A stretch of DNA of 64,000 bases, taken from NCBI RefSeq assembly GCF_016734805.1, contig NZ_JAERQG010000002.1, positions 310,001 to 374,000 on the forward strand, read 5' to 3'. This DNA comes from Marivirga atlantica. GTDB lineage: Bacteria; Bacteroidota; Bacteroidia; Cytophagales; Cyclobacteriaceae. Position 1 is the first letter of the stretch, and every line of letters starts with the position of its first letter. Shown piece after piece: positions 35,037 to 45,033 of this stretch. A program made the position numbers and the translations under genes. The notes beneath the pieces were generated by a model. That model did not search any database, was not told where the DNA came from, and saw only the letters and a list, made by a program, of their open reading frames with translations.

Positions 35037-36104
35037 TTACTTTTTGTTGAAAATATCTGTTTGTATTCTAATTGATTCGTCATGTATTTCCTGATACAGC
35101 GATTTTACAAAGTCAGGAGATAGATTTAGTTTCTTACCCCATTCAGGTCTTTCTGCTAATATTTTTTGCCATCTCTCCAATTGGAAAATGGCGACATTTT
35201 TATCTTTTTTATAATTACCTACTTGCTTAACTAAATCGAACCTTCTGGCTATTACTTCTAGTAGCTCCTTATCCGTTTCATCTATTTCATCTCTTATTTG
35301 ATCCAGTTGATTTTGAAATGATGAATTTGGAAAGCCAGGATTTCTTATCTCAAGGTTTTTGATGAAATCATCCAGAGCATCAGGGGTAAGCTGCTGTGCA
35401 GCATCACTCCAGGCTTCATCAGGATTTCTATGAGATTCTATGATTAGTCCGTCAAATTGAAGATTCATAGCTTTCTGTGCTATTTCGAAAAGTAATGATC
35501 GTTTGCCAGCAATGTGACTTGGGTCATTAATGAGTAACAGTTCAGGGAATCTCGACTTTAAATCTAGTGGGATTTGCCATAAGGGGATATTTCTATAAAG
35601 ACTTTCCTGATAGGTGGAGAAGCCTCTGTGGATGGCGCCAATCTTTTCAATTCCCACATCATGTAAACGCTCCAGAGCACCAATCCATAAGTTTAAATCA
35701 GGATTGATGGGGTTTTTTACCAGTATGGGCACATCTTTAACACCTCTTAGTGCCTCAGCTATTTCTTGAACATTAAAAGGATTTACAGTTGTACGAGCTC
35801 CTATCCAAAGAATATCAATTTCGTTCTTAAGCGCTAATTCTACATGCTCAGCAGAGGCAACTTCTATGGCAAAATCTACATTATATTTTTTCTTAGCTGC
35901 TTTTATCCAGGGGAAGGCCACTTCACCAACGCCTTCAAAGCTATTAGGTCTGGTTCTCGGTTTCCATACGCCCCCTCTAATTGTTTTAATTCCATTCTTA
36001 ACCAACTGACCCACGGTATCATCAAATTGAGCTTCAGTTTCAATACTGCACGGTCCGGCAATTATCCATGGTTTTTTATCAGTATGCCAGCTTTTAATGT
36101 TCAT
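35037..36104 (-). CDS. Bifunctional DAHP synthase / chorismate mutase type II (second paralog)
   Basis: Same two-domain layout as the paralog downstream: DAHP synthase blocks WIIAGPCSIETEAQF, IRGGVWKPRTRP, WIGARTTVNPF, VKNPINPDLNLW and INDPSHIAGK, then a chorismate mutase domain from about residue 265 (IRDEIDETDKELLEVIARR; FQLERWQKILAER). I use ATG at 36104 (MNIKSWHTDK); a TTG 36 bases upstream would only add a non-conserved stretch. No leader peptide or terminator was found upstream of it, so the two isoenzymes appear to be regulated differently. Inhibitor specificity cannot be read from the sequence. Confidence 0.93.
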   Translation of the reverse strand: MNIKSWHTDKKPWIIAGPCSIETEAQFDDTVGQLVKNGIKTIRGGVWKPRTRPNSFEGVGEVAFPWIKAAKKKYNVDFAIEVASAEHVELALKNEIDILWIGARTTVNPFNVQEIAEALRGVKDVPILVKNPINPDLNLWIGALERLHDVGIEKIGAIHRGFSTYQESLYRNIPLWQIPLDLKSRFPELLLINDPSHIAGKRSLLFEIAQKAMNLQFDGLIIESHRNPDEAWSDAAQQLTPDALDDFIKNLEIRNPGFPNSSFQNQLDQIRDEIDETDKELLEVIARRFDLVKQVGNYKKDKNVAIFQLERWQKILAERPEWGKKLNLSPDFVKSLYQEIHDESIRIQTDIFNKK

Positions 36105-36276
36105 ATTATCTTTCAAATCAGGCTGCAAGTTAATTGTCAATTCATATTATTGAGTAAAAATTTGAGGTTATATAACAATTAATAGTCTGAGCTGTTTGTC
36201 AAGTGTGATTTTGAAGTATTTATTAATGGATTATTCCAAGTAATTTTTTAATACAATATTCATTTCAATTTTTAGA

Positions 36277-36314
36277 TTGAGGATGAAATTCCTCAAAGTC
36301 GTTTCATATATTTG
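36277..36314 (+). promoter_or_regulatory. Candidate promoter and inverted repeat before proline dehydrogenase
   Basis: A TATATTTG box (36307-36314) matches the -7 consensus 18 bases before the proline dehydrogenase ATG. Just upstream is a perfect inverted repeat, TTGAGGA (36277-36283) and TCCTCAA (36290-36296), in the position of the -33 region, suitable for a regulator. The TTG inside the repeat is 27 bases from the -7 box, too far for the usual consensus. Functional meaning is inferred from position only. Confidence 0.4.
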
Positions 36315-36331
36315 CATTTTTAATTTTAACT

Positions 36332-37522
36332 ATGGAAGTAACTACTAATCCTATATTTGAAGATTTTTCGATAGCATTCAGATCTAAATCGAACTGGCAG
36401 CTAAAGAAGGCCTACTGGCTATTCTCAGTAATGAATAGAAGATGGTTGGTGGCAATTGGTAAATTTTTCACCAAACTTGGTTTCGCTCTAAAGTTACCTA
36501 TTAAAGGTATAATCAAAAATACCATATACGATCAGTTTTGCGGGGGTGAAACAATTGAAGATAGTCAGGATACTATTAATGAGTTAAGTAAGTATAACAT
36601 AGGAACCATTTTGGATTATTCCGTGGAGGGAGCTTCTACTGAGAAAGGATTTGAAGCTACTACTAAAGAAATTTTACGAACAATAGAGCGTGCAGCTAAT
36701 GATGATGCTTTGCCATTCTGTGTATTCAAAGCAACAGGTATAGCTGTAAATAAGGTGTTCGAAAAGAAACAAAAGGGTGATAAACTAACTGAAAAAGAGC
36801 AAAAAAGCTATGATGATTCTGTTGCCCGAATCGATAGTATTTGCAAGGCTGCTTATGAAGGTAATGTGAAATTATTTGTTGATGCTGAAGAAAGTTGGTT
36901 GCAAGGTGCTGTTGATGAAATTGCCTATAACATGATGCGCAAATACAATAAGGAAACTGCCACAGTTTATATTACCTATCAAATGTACAGGGCTGACATG
37001 TTAGATCAGCTAAAGCAAGGTCATGCATTGGCTAAAAAGGAGGGGTTCTATTTAGGAGCTAAATTGGTAAGAGGAGCTTACATGGAAAAGGAAGCTGAAA
37101 GAGCTGAAGAAATGGGTTACCCTAATCCAATCCAAATCTCCAAAGAAGCCACAGATCTTGACTACAATACGGCATTAGTTTACTGCATTCAGAATTTAAA
37201 TGAGATTTATTTCTGCTCCGGTACCCATAACCAGTATAGTAACTTCTTCCTTACAGCCTTAATGGAAGAAAACAATATTGCTCCAAATGATGATAGGGTT
37301 TGGTCGGCACAGTTATACGGAATGAGTGATAACATTTCTTTTAACCTTGCTTCAAAAGGTTATAATGTTGCCAAATATGTTCCTTATGGTCCTGTAAAGG
37401 CCGTAATGCCATATTTATTTAGAAGAGCTGAGGAAAATACAGCAGTTGCCGGACAAAGTAGTCGCGAATTCACCATGATTAAAGAAGAAATGGCAAGAAG
37501 AAAGCAGGCGAAAAAGGCTTAA
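36332..37522 (+). CDS. Proline dehydrogenase
   Basis: Flavoenzyme that oxidises proline to pyrroline-5-carboxylate, membrane-associated, feeding electrons to quinone. The 396 residues contain the barrel motifs LDYSVEGA, KLVRGAYMEKE (substrate/flavin contacts), FCSGTHN, QLYGMSDNISF, and the C-terminal YGPVKAVMPYLFRRAEEN with the conserved Arg pair. It is the monofunctional form without the P5C dehydrogenase domain. Single gene with its own candidate promoter, divergent from the DAHP synthase copy. Confidence 0.92.
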   Translation: MEVTTNPIFEDFSIAFRSKSNWQLKKAYWLFSVMNRRWLVAIGKFFTKLGFALKLPIKGIIKNTIYDQFCGGETIEDSQDTINELSKYNIGTILDYSVEGASTEKGFEATTKEILRTIERAANDDALPFCVFKATGIAVNKVFEKKQKGDKLTEKEQKSYDDSVARIDSICKAAYEGNVKLFVDAEESWLQGAVDEIAYNMMRKYNKETATVYITYQMYRADMLDQLKQGHALAKKEGFYLGAKLVRGAYMEKEAERAEEMGYPNPIQISKEATDLDYNTALVYCIQNLNEIYFCSGTHNQYSNFFLTALMEENNIAPNDDRVWSAQLYGMSDNISFNLASKGYNVAKYVPYGPVKAVMPYLFRRAEENTAVAGQSSREFTMIKEEMARRKQAKKA

Positions 37523-37600
37523 ATCAATTAATTCATTAATTTTACATTTTTTAAAATAAATGCCTTTAACAGGCCGCTGTAAGACTATAACTTATACAAA

Positions 37601-39328
37601 ATGCAATTAAGCGAACAGGAATTAGAAAGAAGGAAAAGCAGGGAAGAGTTATTAAAAGAAGGTATAAATCCATATCCCTCTGAAACTTTTAAAATTAATG
37701 TAACAGCCAAGGATATTCATCAAAACTACGAAAGCAGAAAAACTGATTACAAAGATATCAGTATAGCAGGTAGGTTGATGAGTAAGAGGATAATGGGGAA
37801 AGCTTCATTTGCAGAAATCCAGGATAGCACGGGCAAAATTCAGATATATGTTAGCAGAGATGAAATCTGCCCTGATGAGGACAAATCATTCTATAATGAT
37901 GTTTTCAAGAAGAAGCTAGATAGGGGAGATATTATTGGTGTTAAAGGATATGTGTTTACTACTCAGGTTGGTGAAATATCTATTCACGTAACAGAGTTGA
38001 AGATTCTTACTAAATCATTAAGACCTTTGCCTATTACTAAAGAGGTGAAAGACGAAGAGGGTAATGTAAAAAGATATGATGCTTTTACTGATGCCGAGCA
38101 GAGATACAGACAGCGTTATGTAGATTTAATTGTTAATCCTGAAGTGCGTGAAACTTTCAAAAAACGCTCTCAGCTGGTACGCTCTATGCGTAACTTCTTG
38201 GATGATAAAGGTTATCTGGAAGTTGAAACACCTATTCTTCAGCCTTTATATGGAGGTGCAGCTGCTCGTCCATTTAAAACACATCACAATACGCTTGATA
38301 TGACATTATACTTGCGTATTGCCAATGAGCTTTATCTGAAAAGACTGATTGTTGGTGGTTATGATGGTGTATTTGAATTCGCTAAAGACTTCCGTAATGA
38401 GGGTATGAGTCGTTTCCATAATCCTGAATTTACGCAGGTTGAGCTTTATGTTGCCTATAAGGATTATCAGTGGATGATGAATCTGGTAGAGGAAATGGTT
38501 GAAAAGGTAGCTTTAGATATTCATGGCACTACCGAAGTTCAGGTGGGTCAAAATGTAATTAATTTCCAAAGGCCTTGGAAACGCTATACTATGTATGAGG
38601 CCATTGAGCATTTCACAGGTATTGATATATCAGAAATGGATGAGGAACAATTGAGAGCAACGGCTAAGAAACTGGATGTTGAAATTGATGACTCAATGGG
38701 TAAAGGTAAGTTGATTGATGAAATATTCGGAGAGAAGTGTGAAGGTCAGCTAATCCAACCAACATTTATTACTGATTACCCTATAGAAATGTCCCCATTA
38801 GCTAAGAAACATCCTACAAAAGAAGGATTGGTAGAGCGTTTCGAGGCCATTTGCAATGGTAAGGAAATATGTAATGCATTCTCTGAGTTGAATGATCCTA
38901 TTGATCAGCGTCAGCGTTTTGAAGAGCAATTAGAGCTTGGTAAGCGAGGAGATGATGAAGCTATGATGCTCGATGAAGATTTCCTAAGAGCACTAGAATA
39001 TGGTATGCCGCCAACAGCAGGTCTTGGTATTGGTATAGATCGCTTGAGCATGATCATGACTAATAGCAATTCTATTCAGGATGTGCTATTCTTCCCACAA
39101 ATGAAGCCCGAAAAGAAAGCTAAAGTAACTACCGATGCTGATTTTGCGGCAGAAGGCATTCCGGAAGCATGGATTCCTGTAGTAAGAGAAGCTGGGATAC
39201 AAAACATTGAGCAACTGAAAGAAATAAAGCATACCAAGCTACATCATCAGATTAGCGGACTTAAAAAGAAGATGAAGCTAGATATACCAAGTGTTTCGCC
39301 AGATGATGTGAAGGAATGGGTGAGTTGA
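37601..39328 (+). CDS. lysS: Lysyl-tRNA synthetase, class II
   Basis: Charges tRNA-Lys. The 575 residues have an N-terminal OB-fold anticodon domain (~55-150), class II motif 2 [18 protein letters not shown] and motif 3 [15 protein letters not shown]-terminal extension of about 75 residues beyond motif 3 (from MKPEKKAKV) is a typical addition in Bacteroidota enzymes. Start ATG 37601. Followed by a clear terminator. Confidence 0.96.
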   Translation: MQLSEQELERRKSREELLKEGINPYPSETFKINVTAKDIHQNYESRKTDYKDISIAGRLMSKRIMGKASFAEIQDSTGKIQIYVSRDEICPDEDKSFYNDVFKKKLDRGDIIGVKGYVFTTQVGEISIHVTELKILTKSLRPLPITKEVKDEEGNVKRYDAFTDAEQRYRQRYVDLIVNPEVRETFKKRSQLVRSMRNFLDDKGYLEVETPILQPLYGGAAARPFKTHHNTLDMTLYLRIANELYLKRLIVGGYDGVFEFAKDFRNEGMSRFHNPEFTQVELYVAYKDYQWMMNLVEEMVEKVALDIHGTTEVQVGQNVINFQRPWKRYTMYEAIEHFTGIDISEMDEEQLRATAKKLDVEIDDSMGKGKLIDEIFGEKCEGQLIQPTFITDYPIEMSPLAKKHPTKEGLVERFEAICNGKEICNAFSELNDPIDQRQRFEEQLELGKRGDDEAMMLDEDFLRALEYGMPPTAGLGIGIDRLSMIMTNSNSIQDVLFFPQMKPEKKAKVTTDADFAAEGIPEAWIPVVREAGIQNIEQLKEIKHTKLHHQISGLKKKMKLDIPSVSPDDVKEWVS

Positions 39329-39360
39329 TATAATCAATTAGGATTTTAGATTTACGAATG

Positions 39361-39384
39361 AAGCCGGCAATTGCCGGCTTTTTT
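39361..39384 (+). terminator. Rho-independent terminator of lysS
   Basis: The perfect palindrome AAGCCGGCAATTGCCGGCTT (39361-39380) is followed by T bases, 33 bases after the lysS stop codon. Confidence 0.9.
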
Positions 39385-39461
39385 ATTTCTACATTAATAC
39401 GGTTATACCTATCTTTTTTAATTGTAACTTAAGTAGTATATCTGAACCACTATTTAAAGCG

Positions 39462-40136
39462 ATGAAAAAAATACCTAACCTTTCATGTATACTTTTCTTA
39501 AGTATTGCAGTTTCTTCTTGCTATACACTAAGTTTAAACCAAACAGGAAAAACTGTTGGTAACGGAAATACCTCTGTTCAGGCGGCAGCTGGCTTATTGG
39601 GAATTTCTGAAATTGGTGATGAAAATGAAAGTGAAGATCATGGTTATGATATGCCTAAAGTTCAGGTTTATCAAGGCATAACTGATAGATTAGATGTAGG
39701 ATTCATATTAGGAACTAATAAAAATGGTTTTGTGAGTAAGTACCAATTTGCTGGAAATCAGGAAAGCAAATTTGCTATGGCGGGTGGATTGAATGCTTTT
39801 TTAGGCCTGAAAGACTTTGGTTCGAGTGTTGACGCTGAAGGAATGTTAGGAGTAGAAATTCCCCTTTTTATAAGTTTTCATCCTCACGAACTTGTAAGTA
39901 TTTATAGTAATCCAACTTTCATATTTCTAAGTGTGGATGATGAGGTAGATATTCTTAAAGAGAGATTTTATGCTTCAGGGCCTTACAAGGGCTTAGCGTC
40001 AGGTATTCAATTGAATTTTCCGATTAATGATAAAGGTGCCACAATTATTCCTAATATGGAGATTTCTTGGTCTTCACCGCTATACTCCAATAAATATATC
40101 TTTAATTTAGGTTTTGGTGTTGGAGTGAAATTTTAA
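39462..40136 (+). CDS. Small lipoprotein of unknown function, tandem copy 1
   Basis: A 224-residue exported lipoprotein: signal FLSIAVSSC with Cys as the lipidation site, then YTLSLNQTGKTV. The rest is rich in beta-strand patterns with Gly/aromatic alternation and ends in LGFGVGVKF, which suggests a small barrel or barrel-associated protein. It is followed after 2 bases by a related gene that shares the opening (SSCYxLxL, GNTSVQ/GDKTVQ) and the closing pattern. I do not recognise a named family. Confidence 0.65.
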   Translation: MKKIPNLSCILFLSIAVSSCYTLSLNQTGKTVGNGNTSVQAAAGLLGISEIGDENESEDHGYDMPKVQVYQGITDRLDVGFILGTNKNGFVSKYQFAGNQESKFAMAGGLNAFLGLKDFGSSVDAEGMLGVEIPLFISFHPHELVSIYSNPTFIFLSVDDEVDILKERFYASGPYKGLASGIQLNFPINDKGATIIPNMEISWSSPLYSNKYIFNLGFGVGVKF

Positions 40137-40138
40137 AT

Positions 40139-40849
40139 ATGCTTGTAATGCAAAGACTTCATTTATCTAATGCTGTTTTAGTCGTTCTTCTACTATTCCT
40201 CAGTTCATGCTACTCCCTTAATTTGCATGAAAGTGCTAGAGTATTGGAGAAAGGCGATAAAACTGTTCAGTTTTCAGGCAGTTTAGTTGGGGTACCAAAG
40301 CTATTTATCAAAGGTGAAGCTGACGCGATTGAAGGTGTTAATTTACCAAAAGTAGCCTTGAATTATGGTTTTGGTGGAGGTTGGCAACTAGGTTTCTCTG
40401 CCGGCCTTTTAAATGCAGGGATAAATGCCAAGTATCAGTGGTTAGGTGACTTTAAAAGTAAATTCGCCATAGCAAATGGGTTAAACCTGTTTGCTAATGC
40501 AATAGTAGAAAAAAGGTTCGATCTTTTATTTAATAATAGGGGTGATGCTATATACGGAATAGAACTGCCACTATATACAAGTTATCACCCAGCAGAGCAC
40601 CTGTCAGTTTATTTGCATTCCGTTATAACTTATGTGAGGTATTCACCTACTGACGAATTTAGTGAACCACAATTCTTTGATACTGGCTGGTATAAAGGAG
40701 TTGTTATAGGAGTAAGACTTGATAAAACCGTCCATATGCTAGGACGTGATGTTCCATTGATAAGGAGTTTCGAGCTTAGTAGCAATTCACCACTAATTGG
40801 TGATGCGGTTAATATTTGTATAGGAGGTAGTATAGGTTGGAGATTTTGA
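40139..40849 (+). CDS. Small lipoprotein of unknown function, tandem copy 2
   Basis: A 236-residue paralog of the preceding gene, with lipobox FLSSC followed by YSLNLHESARVL. ATG at 40139; an in-frame ATG at 40148 is equally possible. Shared features with copy 1 include NLPKVALNYGF versus MPKVQVYQGI, YQWLGDFKSKFAIANGLNLF versus YQFAGNQESKFAMAGGLNAF, and SYHP/SFHP blocks. The pair is surely one operon. Function unknown. Confidence 0.65.
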   Translation: MLVMQRLHLSNAVLVVLLLFLSSCYSLNLHESARVLEKGDKTVQFSGSLVGVPKLFIKGEADAIEGVNLPKVALNYGFGGGWQLGFSAGLLNAGINAKYQWLGDFKSKFAIANGLNLFANAIVEKRFDLLFNNRGDAIYGIELPLYTSYHPAEHLSVYLHSVITYVRYSPTDEFSEPQFFDTGWYKGVVIGVRLDKTVHMLGRDVPLIRSFELSSNSPLIGDAVNICIGGSIGWRF

Positions 40850-40862
40850 AAAAGTAATTACA

Positions 40863-41189
40863 CTAATTCAATTTTTCATTATCCTTATGTCTATTATTAT
40901 CCCTTGAAGTTTTCTTTTCAAAATTCTTTTCGAGTGCTTCAGTAAGGTTTATTCCAGTTTGATTGGCGAGACAGATCAATACCCAAAGCACATCTGCCAT
41001 CTCATCCCCGAGGTCTTTTGACTTGTCATTTTCTTTGAAGGACTGCTCTCCATACTTTCTGGAGATAAGTCTGGCCACCTCACCCACTTCTTCAGTGAGG
41101 ATAGCCATATTGGTTAGTTCGTTAAAATAACGAACGCCATATTCCTTTATCCAGTCATCAACACGCTTCTGAGCTTCTTCAATAGTCAT
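40863..41189 (-). CDS. MazG-like nucleotide pyrophosphohydrolase
   Basis: A 108-residue all-alpha NTP-PPase. The metal-binding pattern EEVGEVARLISRKYG (E-x-x-E) and a later LGDEMADVLWVLICLAN (E-x-x-D) match MazG-type active sites. It would hydrolyse a non-canonical or specific nucleoside triphosphate to the monophosphate. Start ATG 41189. Stands alone on the minus strand, convergent with the lipoprotein pair. Confidence 0.88.
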   Translation of the reverse strand: MTIEEAQKRVDDWIKEYGVRYFNELTNMAILTEEVGEVARLISRKYGEQSFKENDKSKDLGDEMADVLWVLICLANQTGINLTEALEKNFEKKTSRDNNRHKDNEKLN

Positions 41190-41265
41190 CTTCTTTCAAT
41201 TAAGAATTAACAATTAGCAATATATACTTATGATTTACAATCAAGTGATACTGAGACTTATCGGC

Positions 41266-42915
41266 TTAATAGCTCAACTTAAATACTCTTTCTCCACCCA
41301 CCCAAGTTTCAAGCACTTTAGTTGCTCTTAATTTTTCTGGTGCTACTGTCATAATATCCTGATCAAGAATTACAAAATCAGCTAATTTACCAGCTTCAAT
41401 ACTTCCTTTCTCTTCTTCTTCAAATTGACCGTATGCTGCCCAAATGGTCATTCCTTTTAAAGCTGCCTCTCTGCTAATAGAGTTTTCCATTTGAAAACCA
41501 TCTTCAGGATAATTGTCAGCATCCTTTCTAGCTACAGCAGAATGAAACCCATAGATTGGATTTATATCTTCTACGGGGAAATCAGAGCCTAAAACCAACA
41601 TATCATTTTCTTCTAACAAATCTTTGTAAGCATAGGCCGTTTCAAGACGTTCTTCACCTAAACGTTCATCAGCCCAATACATATCAGAAGTTGCATGCGT
41701 TGGTTGTACAGAAGGTAAGATATTATAATCACCAAACTTATTCATATCACGCGGATGAACAATTTGGGCATGCTCTATCCTCCAACGTTTATCATTCTTA
41801 CCTTTTAAATACTTAGCATAAATATCGGTGATCAGTCTATTGGTAGAGTCACCAATGGCATGAGTATTCATTTGGAAATTCTTCAGGGCGAAATCTTTAG
41901 CGAGGCTATCGAAAACTTCTGGTTCACTCAATAAGAATCCAGTTGCATTATGTATATCATGATAGGGCTCAATTAAGCAGGCACCTCTTGAACCTAGTGC
42001 GCCATCACCATAAATTTTGAATGAGCGAACATGCATATGGTCAGTTTTATAATGGCCGTTGCTGAAATAATGTTGAATATTCTCATCCGATGGAGCAAGC
42101 ATAGCATATACCCTCATTTTTAGGATACTGTCTTTTTGTAGCGCATCCATAAAGTCGATTTCAACTTTTTGAAGACCAGCATCTGCTAAAGAGGTAAGAC
42201 CTACCGAAAAGCAGTTCTCCTGCCCTAACTTAAGCAGATCAACTTTTCTTTCGTCTGAAATATCAGGAGCTTTACTGCTTAGTAAATCGATGGCATTATC
42301 AACTAATACGCCACTTGGTTTCCCGTTTACTAAAATGATCTCACCACCCGAAACTTTTGTATTGGCATTGATACCGGCTAAATCCAGCCCTTTTTGGTTG
42401 GTAAGCAAGGCATGACCATCAATACGTCTGAGTGCTACCACCTTATCTGGAAATAATATGTCTAAGGTGTCTTTTGTTGGGAATTCGGTATTATCACCCC
42501 AGTCATTTTGATCCCAACCTCTACCAACTATCCATGGTAAATCAGGGTATTGTTTAACATGCTCCTGAATTTTCTGGATTATTTCATCAAATGAAGAAGT
42601 TCCGATTAGGTCAACGTTTTGTAAACCCAAACTGTATCTATAAAAATGAGCATGACCATCAATAAGACCTGGATAAACTGCTAAACCCGCTAAATCTGTA
42701 ATGTTTTCAGATTCATACTGGTTTCTTATTTCATCATCAGAACCGACAGCCACAAATTTATTGTCTTTAACGGCAAATGCAGTTGCTTTAGAAAAGCCAT
42801 CATTTACAGTATAAACATTGGCATTGAAAAATATAGCATCAGCCTGCTTTTTTGATTGACAGGCTGTAAATAGCAGGATAGTAATAACCAGGCAAAGTGA
42901 TTGGAATTTATTCAT
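41266..42915 (-). CDS. YtcJ-like amidohydrolase, lipoprotein
   Basis: An amidohydrolase-3 family enzyme with a lipoprotein signal (ITILLFTAC, acylated Cys before QSKKQ), so it is anchored in the envelope. Metal-site residues appear in GLIDGHAHFYRY, NTHAIGDS, RIEHAQIV and LGSDFPVED. I use ATG at 42915, giving 549 residues; a TTG six bases earlier only adds two. The start overlaps the AMP nucleosidase stop by 8 bases, so the genes are in one operon. Substrate unknown. Confidence 0.9.
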   Translation of the reverse strand: MNKFQSLCLVITILLFTACQSKKQADAIFFNANVYTVNDGFSKATAFAVKDNKFVAVGSDDEIRNQYESENITDLAGLAVYPGLIDGHAHFYRYSLGLQNVDLIGTSSFDEIIQKIQEHVKQYPDLPWIVGRGWDQNDWGDNTEFPTKDTLDILFPDKVVALRRIDGHALLTNQKGLDLAGINANTKVSGGEIILVNGKPSGVLVDNAIDLLSSKAPDISDERKVDLLKLGQENCFSVGLTSLADAGLQKVEIDFMDALQKDSILKMRVYAMLAPSDENIQHYFSNGHYKTDHMHVRSFKIYGDGALGSRGACLIEPYHDIHNATGFLLSEPEVFDSLAKDFALKNFQMNTHAIGDSTNRLITDIYAKYLKGKNDKRWRIEHAQIVHPRDMNKFGDYNILPSVQPTHATSDMYWADERLGEERLETAYAYKDLLEENDMLVLGSDFPVEDINPIYGFHSAVARKDADNYPEDGFQMENSISREAALKGMTIWAAYGQFEEEEKGSIEAGKLADFVILDQDIMTVAPEKLRATKVLETWVGGERVFKLSY

Positions 42916-43702
42916 TGTCAAAAAGGGTTTCGGTGAATTTTAGGTGCTTAACGGATTCTCCAGAATCTTTCAATTCTTTCAGAGCATCGATACCAATTTC
43001 CAAATGATGGTTTACAAAACTTGTTGTTACTTTTTTATCGCTTTCTTCGGTTTTTACTCCATCGGGCGTCATAGGATTATCAGATACCAATAACAGAGCT
43101 CCTCTTGGAATACTGTTGACGAATCCTACTGAGAATATTGTGGCAGTTTCCATATCAACAGCCATTGCTCTAATTTTTCTTAGGTAATCTTTAAATTCAT
43201 CATCATGCTCCCAAACTCTTCTATTTGTAGTGAACACGGTACCTGTATAATAGTCAAGTTCATGCTTTTTAATCATTGAAGAAACAGCTCTTTGCAAGCG
43301 GAAAGATGGCAAAGCAGGTACTTCAGGTGGCATGTAGTCATTAGATGTTCCTTCACCTCTGATGCCCGCTAACGGAAGAATTAAATCGCCAATCTTAGAT
43401 TTCTTTTTAATACCACCGCATTTTCCTAAAAATAGAACTGCCTTTGGCATAATAGCAGTAAGTATGTCCATTATAGTAGCGGCCATTGAACTTCCCATAC
43501 CGAAATTAATAATGGTAATTCCTTGAGCAGTGGCCGTTTGCATAGGTCTGTCTTTACCTTTTACCTCTACCTCAAATTTGTCGGCAAACATTTGTACATA
43601 GTTGATGAAGTTTGTTAATAATATGTATTCGCCAAATTCATCAAGGTTGGTTCCGGTATATCTTGGTAGCCAGTTGTCTACAATTTCTTTCTTAGTTTTC
43701 AT
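42908..43702 (-). CDS. amn: AMP nucleosidase (short form)
   Basis: Cleaves AMP to adenine and ribose-5-phosphate. The 264 residues carry nucleoside-phosphorylase-fold motifs: INFGMGSSMAATIMD, VLFLGKCGGIKKK, GEGTSNDYMPP, AVDMETATIFSVG and LLLVSDNPM. It lacks the extra N-terminal domain of the E. coli enzyme, as is usual for the short Bacteroidota form. ATG at 43702. First gene of an operon with the YtcJ-like amidohydrolase. Confidence 0.88.
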   Translation of the reverse strand: MKTKKEIVDNWLPRYTGTNLDEFGEYILLTNFINYVQMFADKFEVEVKGKDRPMQTATAQGITIINFGMGSSMAATIMDILTAIMPKAVLFLGKCGGIKKKSKIGDLILPLAGIRGEGTSNDYMPPEVPALPSFRLQRAVSSMIKKHELDYYTGTVFTTNRRVWEHDDEFKDYLRKIRAMAVDMETATIFSVGFVNSIPRGALLLVSDNPMTPDGVKTEESDKKVTTSFVNHHLEIGIDALKELKDSGESVKHLKFTETLFDNE

Positions 43703-43765
43703 ATGAATATGTTAAGTTTTGTCGAAGTTTGTCAGGGAAATACTCCCCGGAATAAGTAAAAATTT

Positions 43766-44212
43766 ATGGTTCAATTAAATCTTCCACCTTACGAAGTAAA
43801 GCTCCAGAAAATGGATGGCAAGATACATATTTTTGATTCGATCAGGAAAAAGTATTTGGTATTAACTTCGGAAGAATGGGTAAGGCAGCATTTTCTGCAC
43901 TTCTTAATAAAGCATAAGTCTTATCCTCAAGGACTTATCAGTATGGAGAGTGGAATTAAATATAACCAACTCCAAAAAAGAACAGATATGGTGGTAAGAA
44001 ACAGGGATTTATCCCCCTTATTATTAGTGGAGTGTAAGGCACCCGAAGTGAAATTGAATGACCAGGTTTTTAGACAAATAACTACCTATTTTAAAGAATT
44101 TAAGGCTAAGTACATGATTGTTACAAATGGTCTTGAGCATTATTGCTTCAGTATAGAAAATGGAGCAATTTCTTTTAAAGATGAGATTCCAACTTACGAT
44201 GCTATTGCCTAA
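43766..44212 (+). CDS. Small HsdR N-terminal-type nuclease-fold protein
   Basis: A 148-residue protein matching the 'type I restriction enzyme R protein N-terminal' family (HSDR_N_2). A PD-(D/E)XK-like active site is visible: Asp in RTDMVVRNRDL and E-x-K in LLLVECKAP. The small stand-alone form is common in Bacteroidota and is not by itself evidence of a restriction system; no hsdM or hsdS is present. Convergent with the aminotransferase gene, ends overlapping by 4 bases. Function unknown. Confidence 0.8.
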   Translation: MVQLNLPPYEVKLQKMDGKIHIFDSIRKKYLVLTSEEWVRQHFLHFLIKHKSYPQGLISMESGIKYNQLQKRTDMVVRNRDLSPLLLVECKAPEVKLNDQVFRQITTYFKEFKAKYMIVTNGLEHYCFSIENGAISFKDEIPTYDAIA

Positions 44213-45033
44213 TGCACCTCATTAAAAAGTTGATCAAGCTTAGTAAGAGCTTCACTGTCTTTATTTAATAGAGTTTCATCTACTTGATAAATTTGCTTTG
44301 CACCTGTAACATTTGAACTGAAAAGTGCATAATTTTCATCGAGTTCAGCTAAGGATAAATTTTGCTCTTCAATAAACTCGCCAGTTGCCTCTAATTGGTT
44401 TAATAAATGTCTTCGGCTAACACCTGATATACAACCTGCACTAAGAGGAGGAGTAGTCCACTTTCGTGTAAGTACATTATAAAAGAATAGGTTAGAGGAT
44501 GAGGCCTCTGCAATCTCGCTTTTATGATTTAGAAGAATTAATTCCTCAATGTTTCTCTCTTTTTTCTCAATTGCGGCCAGCACGTAAGAAAGTGCTGAGA
44601 TAGTTTTTAAATGGCTGAATGCATGATGATGAAGTGTGACCTTCTGTGAAACAAATGCCTGATTAATTATTTGATTTTCAGGTGGATGAAATAGTTCGTT
44701 TTCTATTAAATAAGAAGCTGAATTTTCAATGGGCGTATATTTGCCTTTACCATCTCGCCATATAGTGATTTTGATGCGCTGTGCATTATTTTCATTATTT
44801 CTTTTTACAAGCTGCAACAGATGAGCTTTCAGTGCGTCTTTTCCAAAGGGAAGCTCAATATGCAAGGTTTTTAATCCTTCATTCAGGCGATTCCAGTGAA
44901 GATTAAAAAACTGGATTTCAGAATTTTTATAGATAATTGTCTCGAAGATTCCATCCCCAAAATGTAAACCTCTATTAGGAAGGTTTACGGGTGATTTATC
45001 ATCAGTTAATAGAATACCATTGTAATTAATCAT
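44209..45033 (-). CDS. Class IV aminotransferase / aminodeoxychorismate lyase-like
   Basis: A 274-residue PLP fold-type IV enzyme. It starts MINYNGILLTDD, then LHFGDGIFETIIY, the cofactor-binding Lys in SHLKTISALSY, and EIAEASSSNLFF followed by SGVSRR. The set fits PabC (4-amino-4-deoxychorismate lyase, folate synthesis) and related D-amino acid or branched-chain aminotransferases. No pabAB genes are near, so the specific activity remains open. Confidence 0.85.
   Translation of the reverse strand: MINYNGILLTDDKSPVNLPNRGLHFGDGIFETIIYKNSEIQFFNLHWNRLNEGLKTLHIELPFGKDALKAHLLQLVKRNNENNAQRIKITIWRDGKGKYTPIENSASYLIENELFHPPENQIINQAFVSQKVTLHHHAFSHLKTISALSYVLAAIEKKERNIEELILLNHKSEIAEASSSNLFFYNVLTRKWTTPPLSAGCISGVSRRHLLNQLEATGEFIEEQNLSLAELDENYALFSSNVTGAKQIYQVDETLLNKDSEALTKLDQLFNEVH

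Noticed and set aside
43766-44212. Remnant of a type I restriction-modification system
   Set aside because: The small HsdR-N-like protein is complete in itself, and no methylase or specificity gene is near. It belongs to a stand-alone family.
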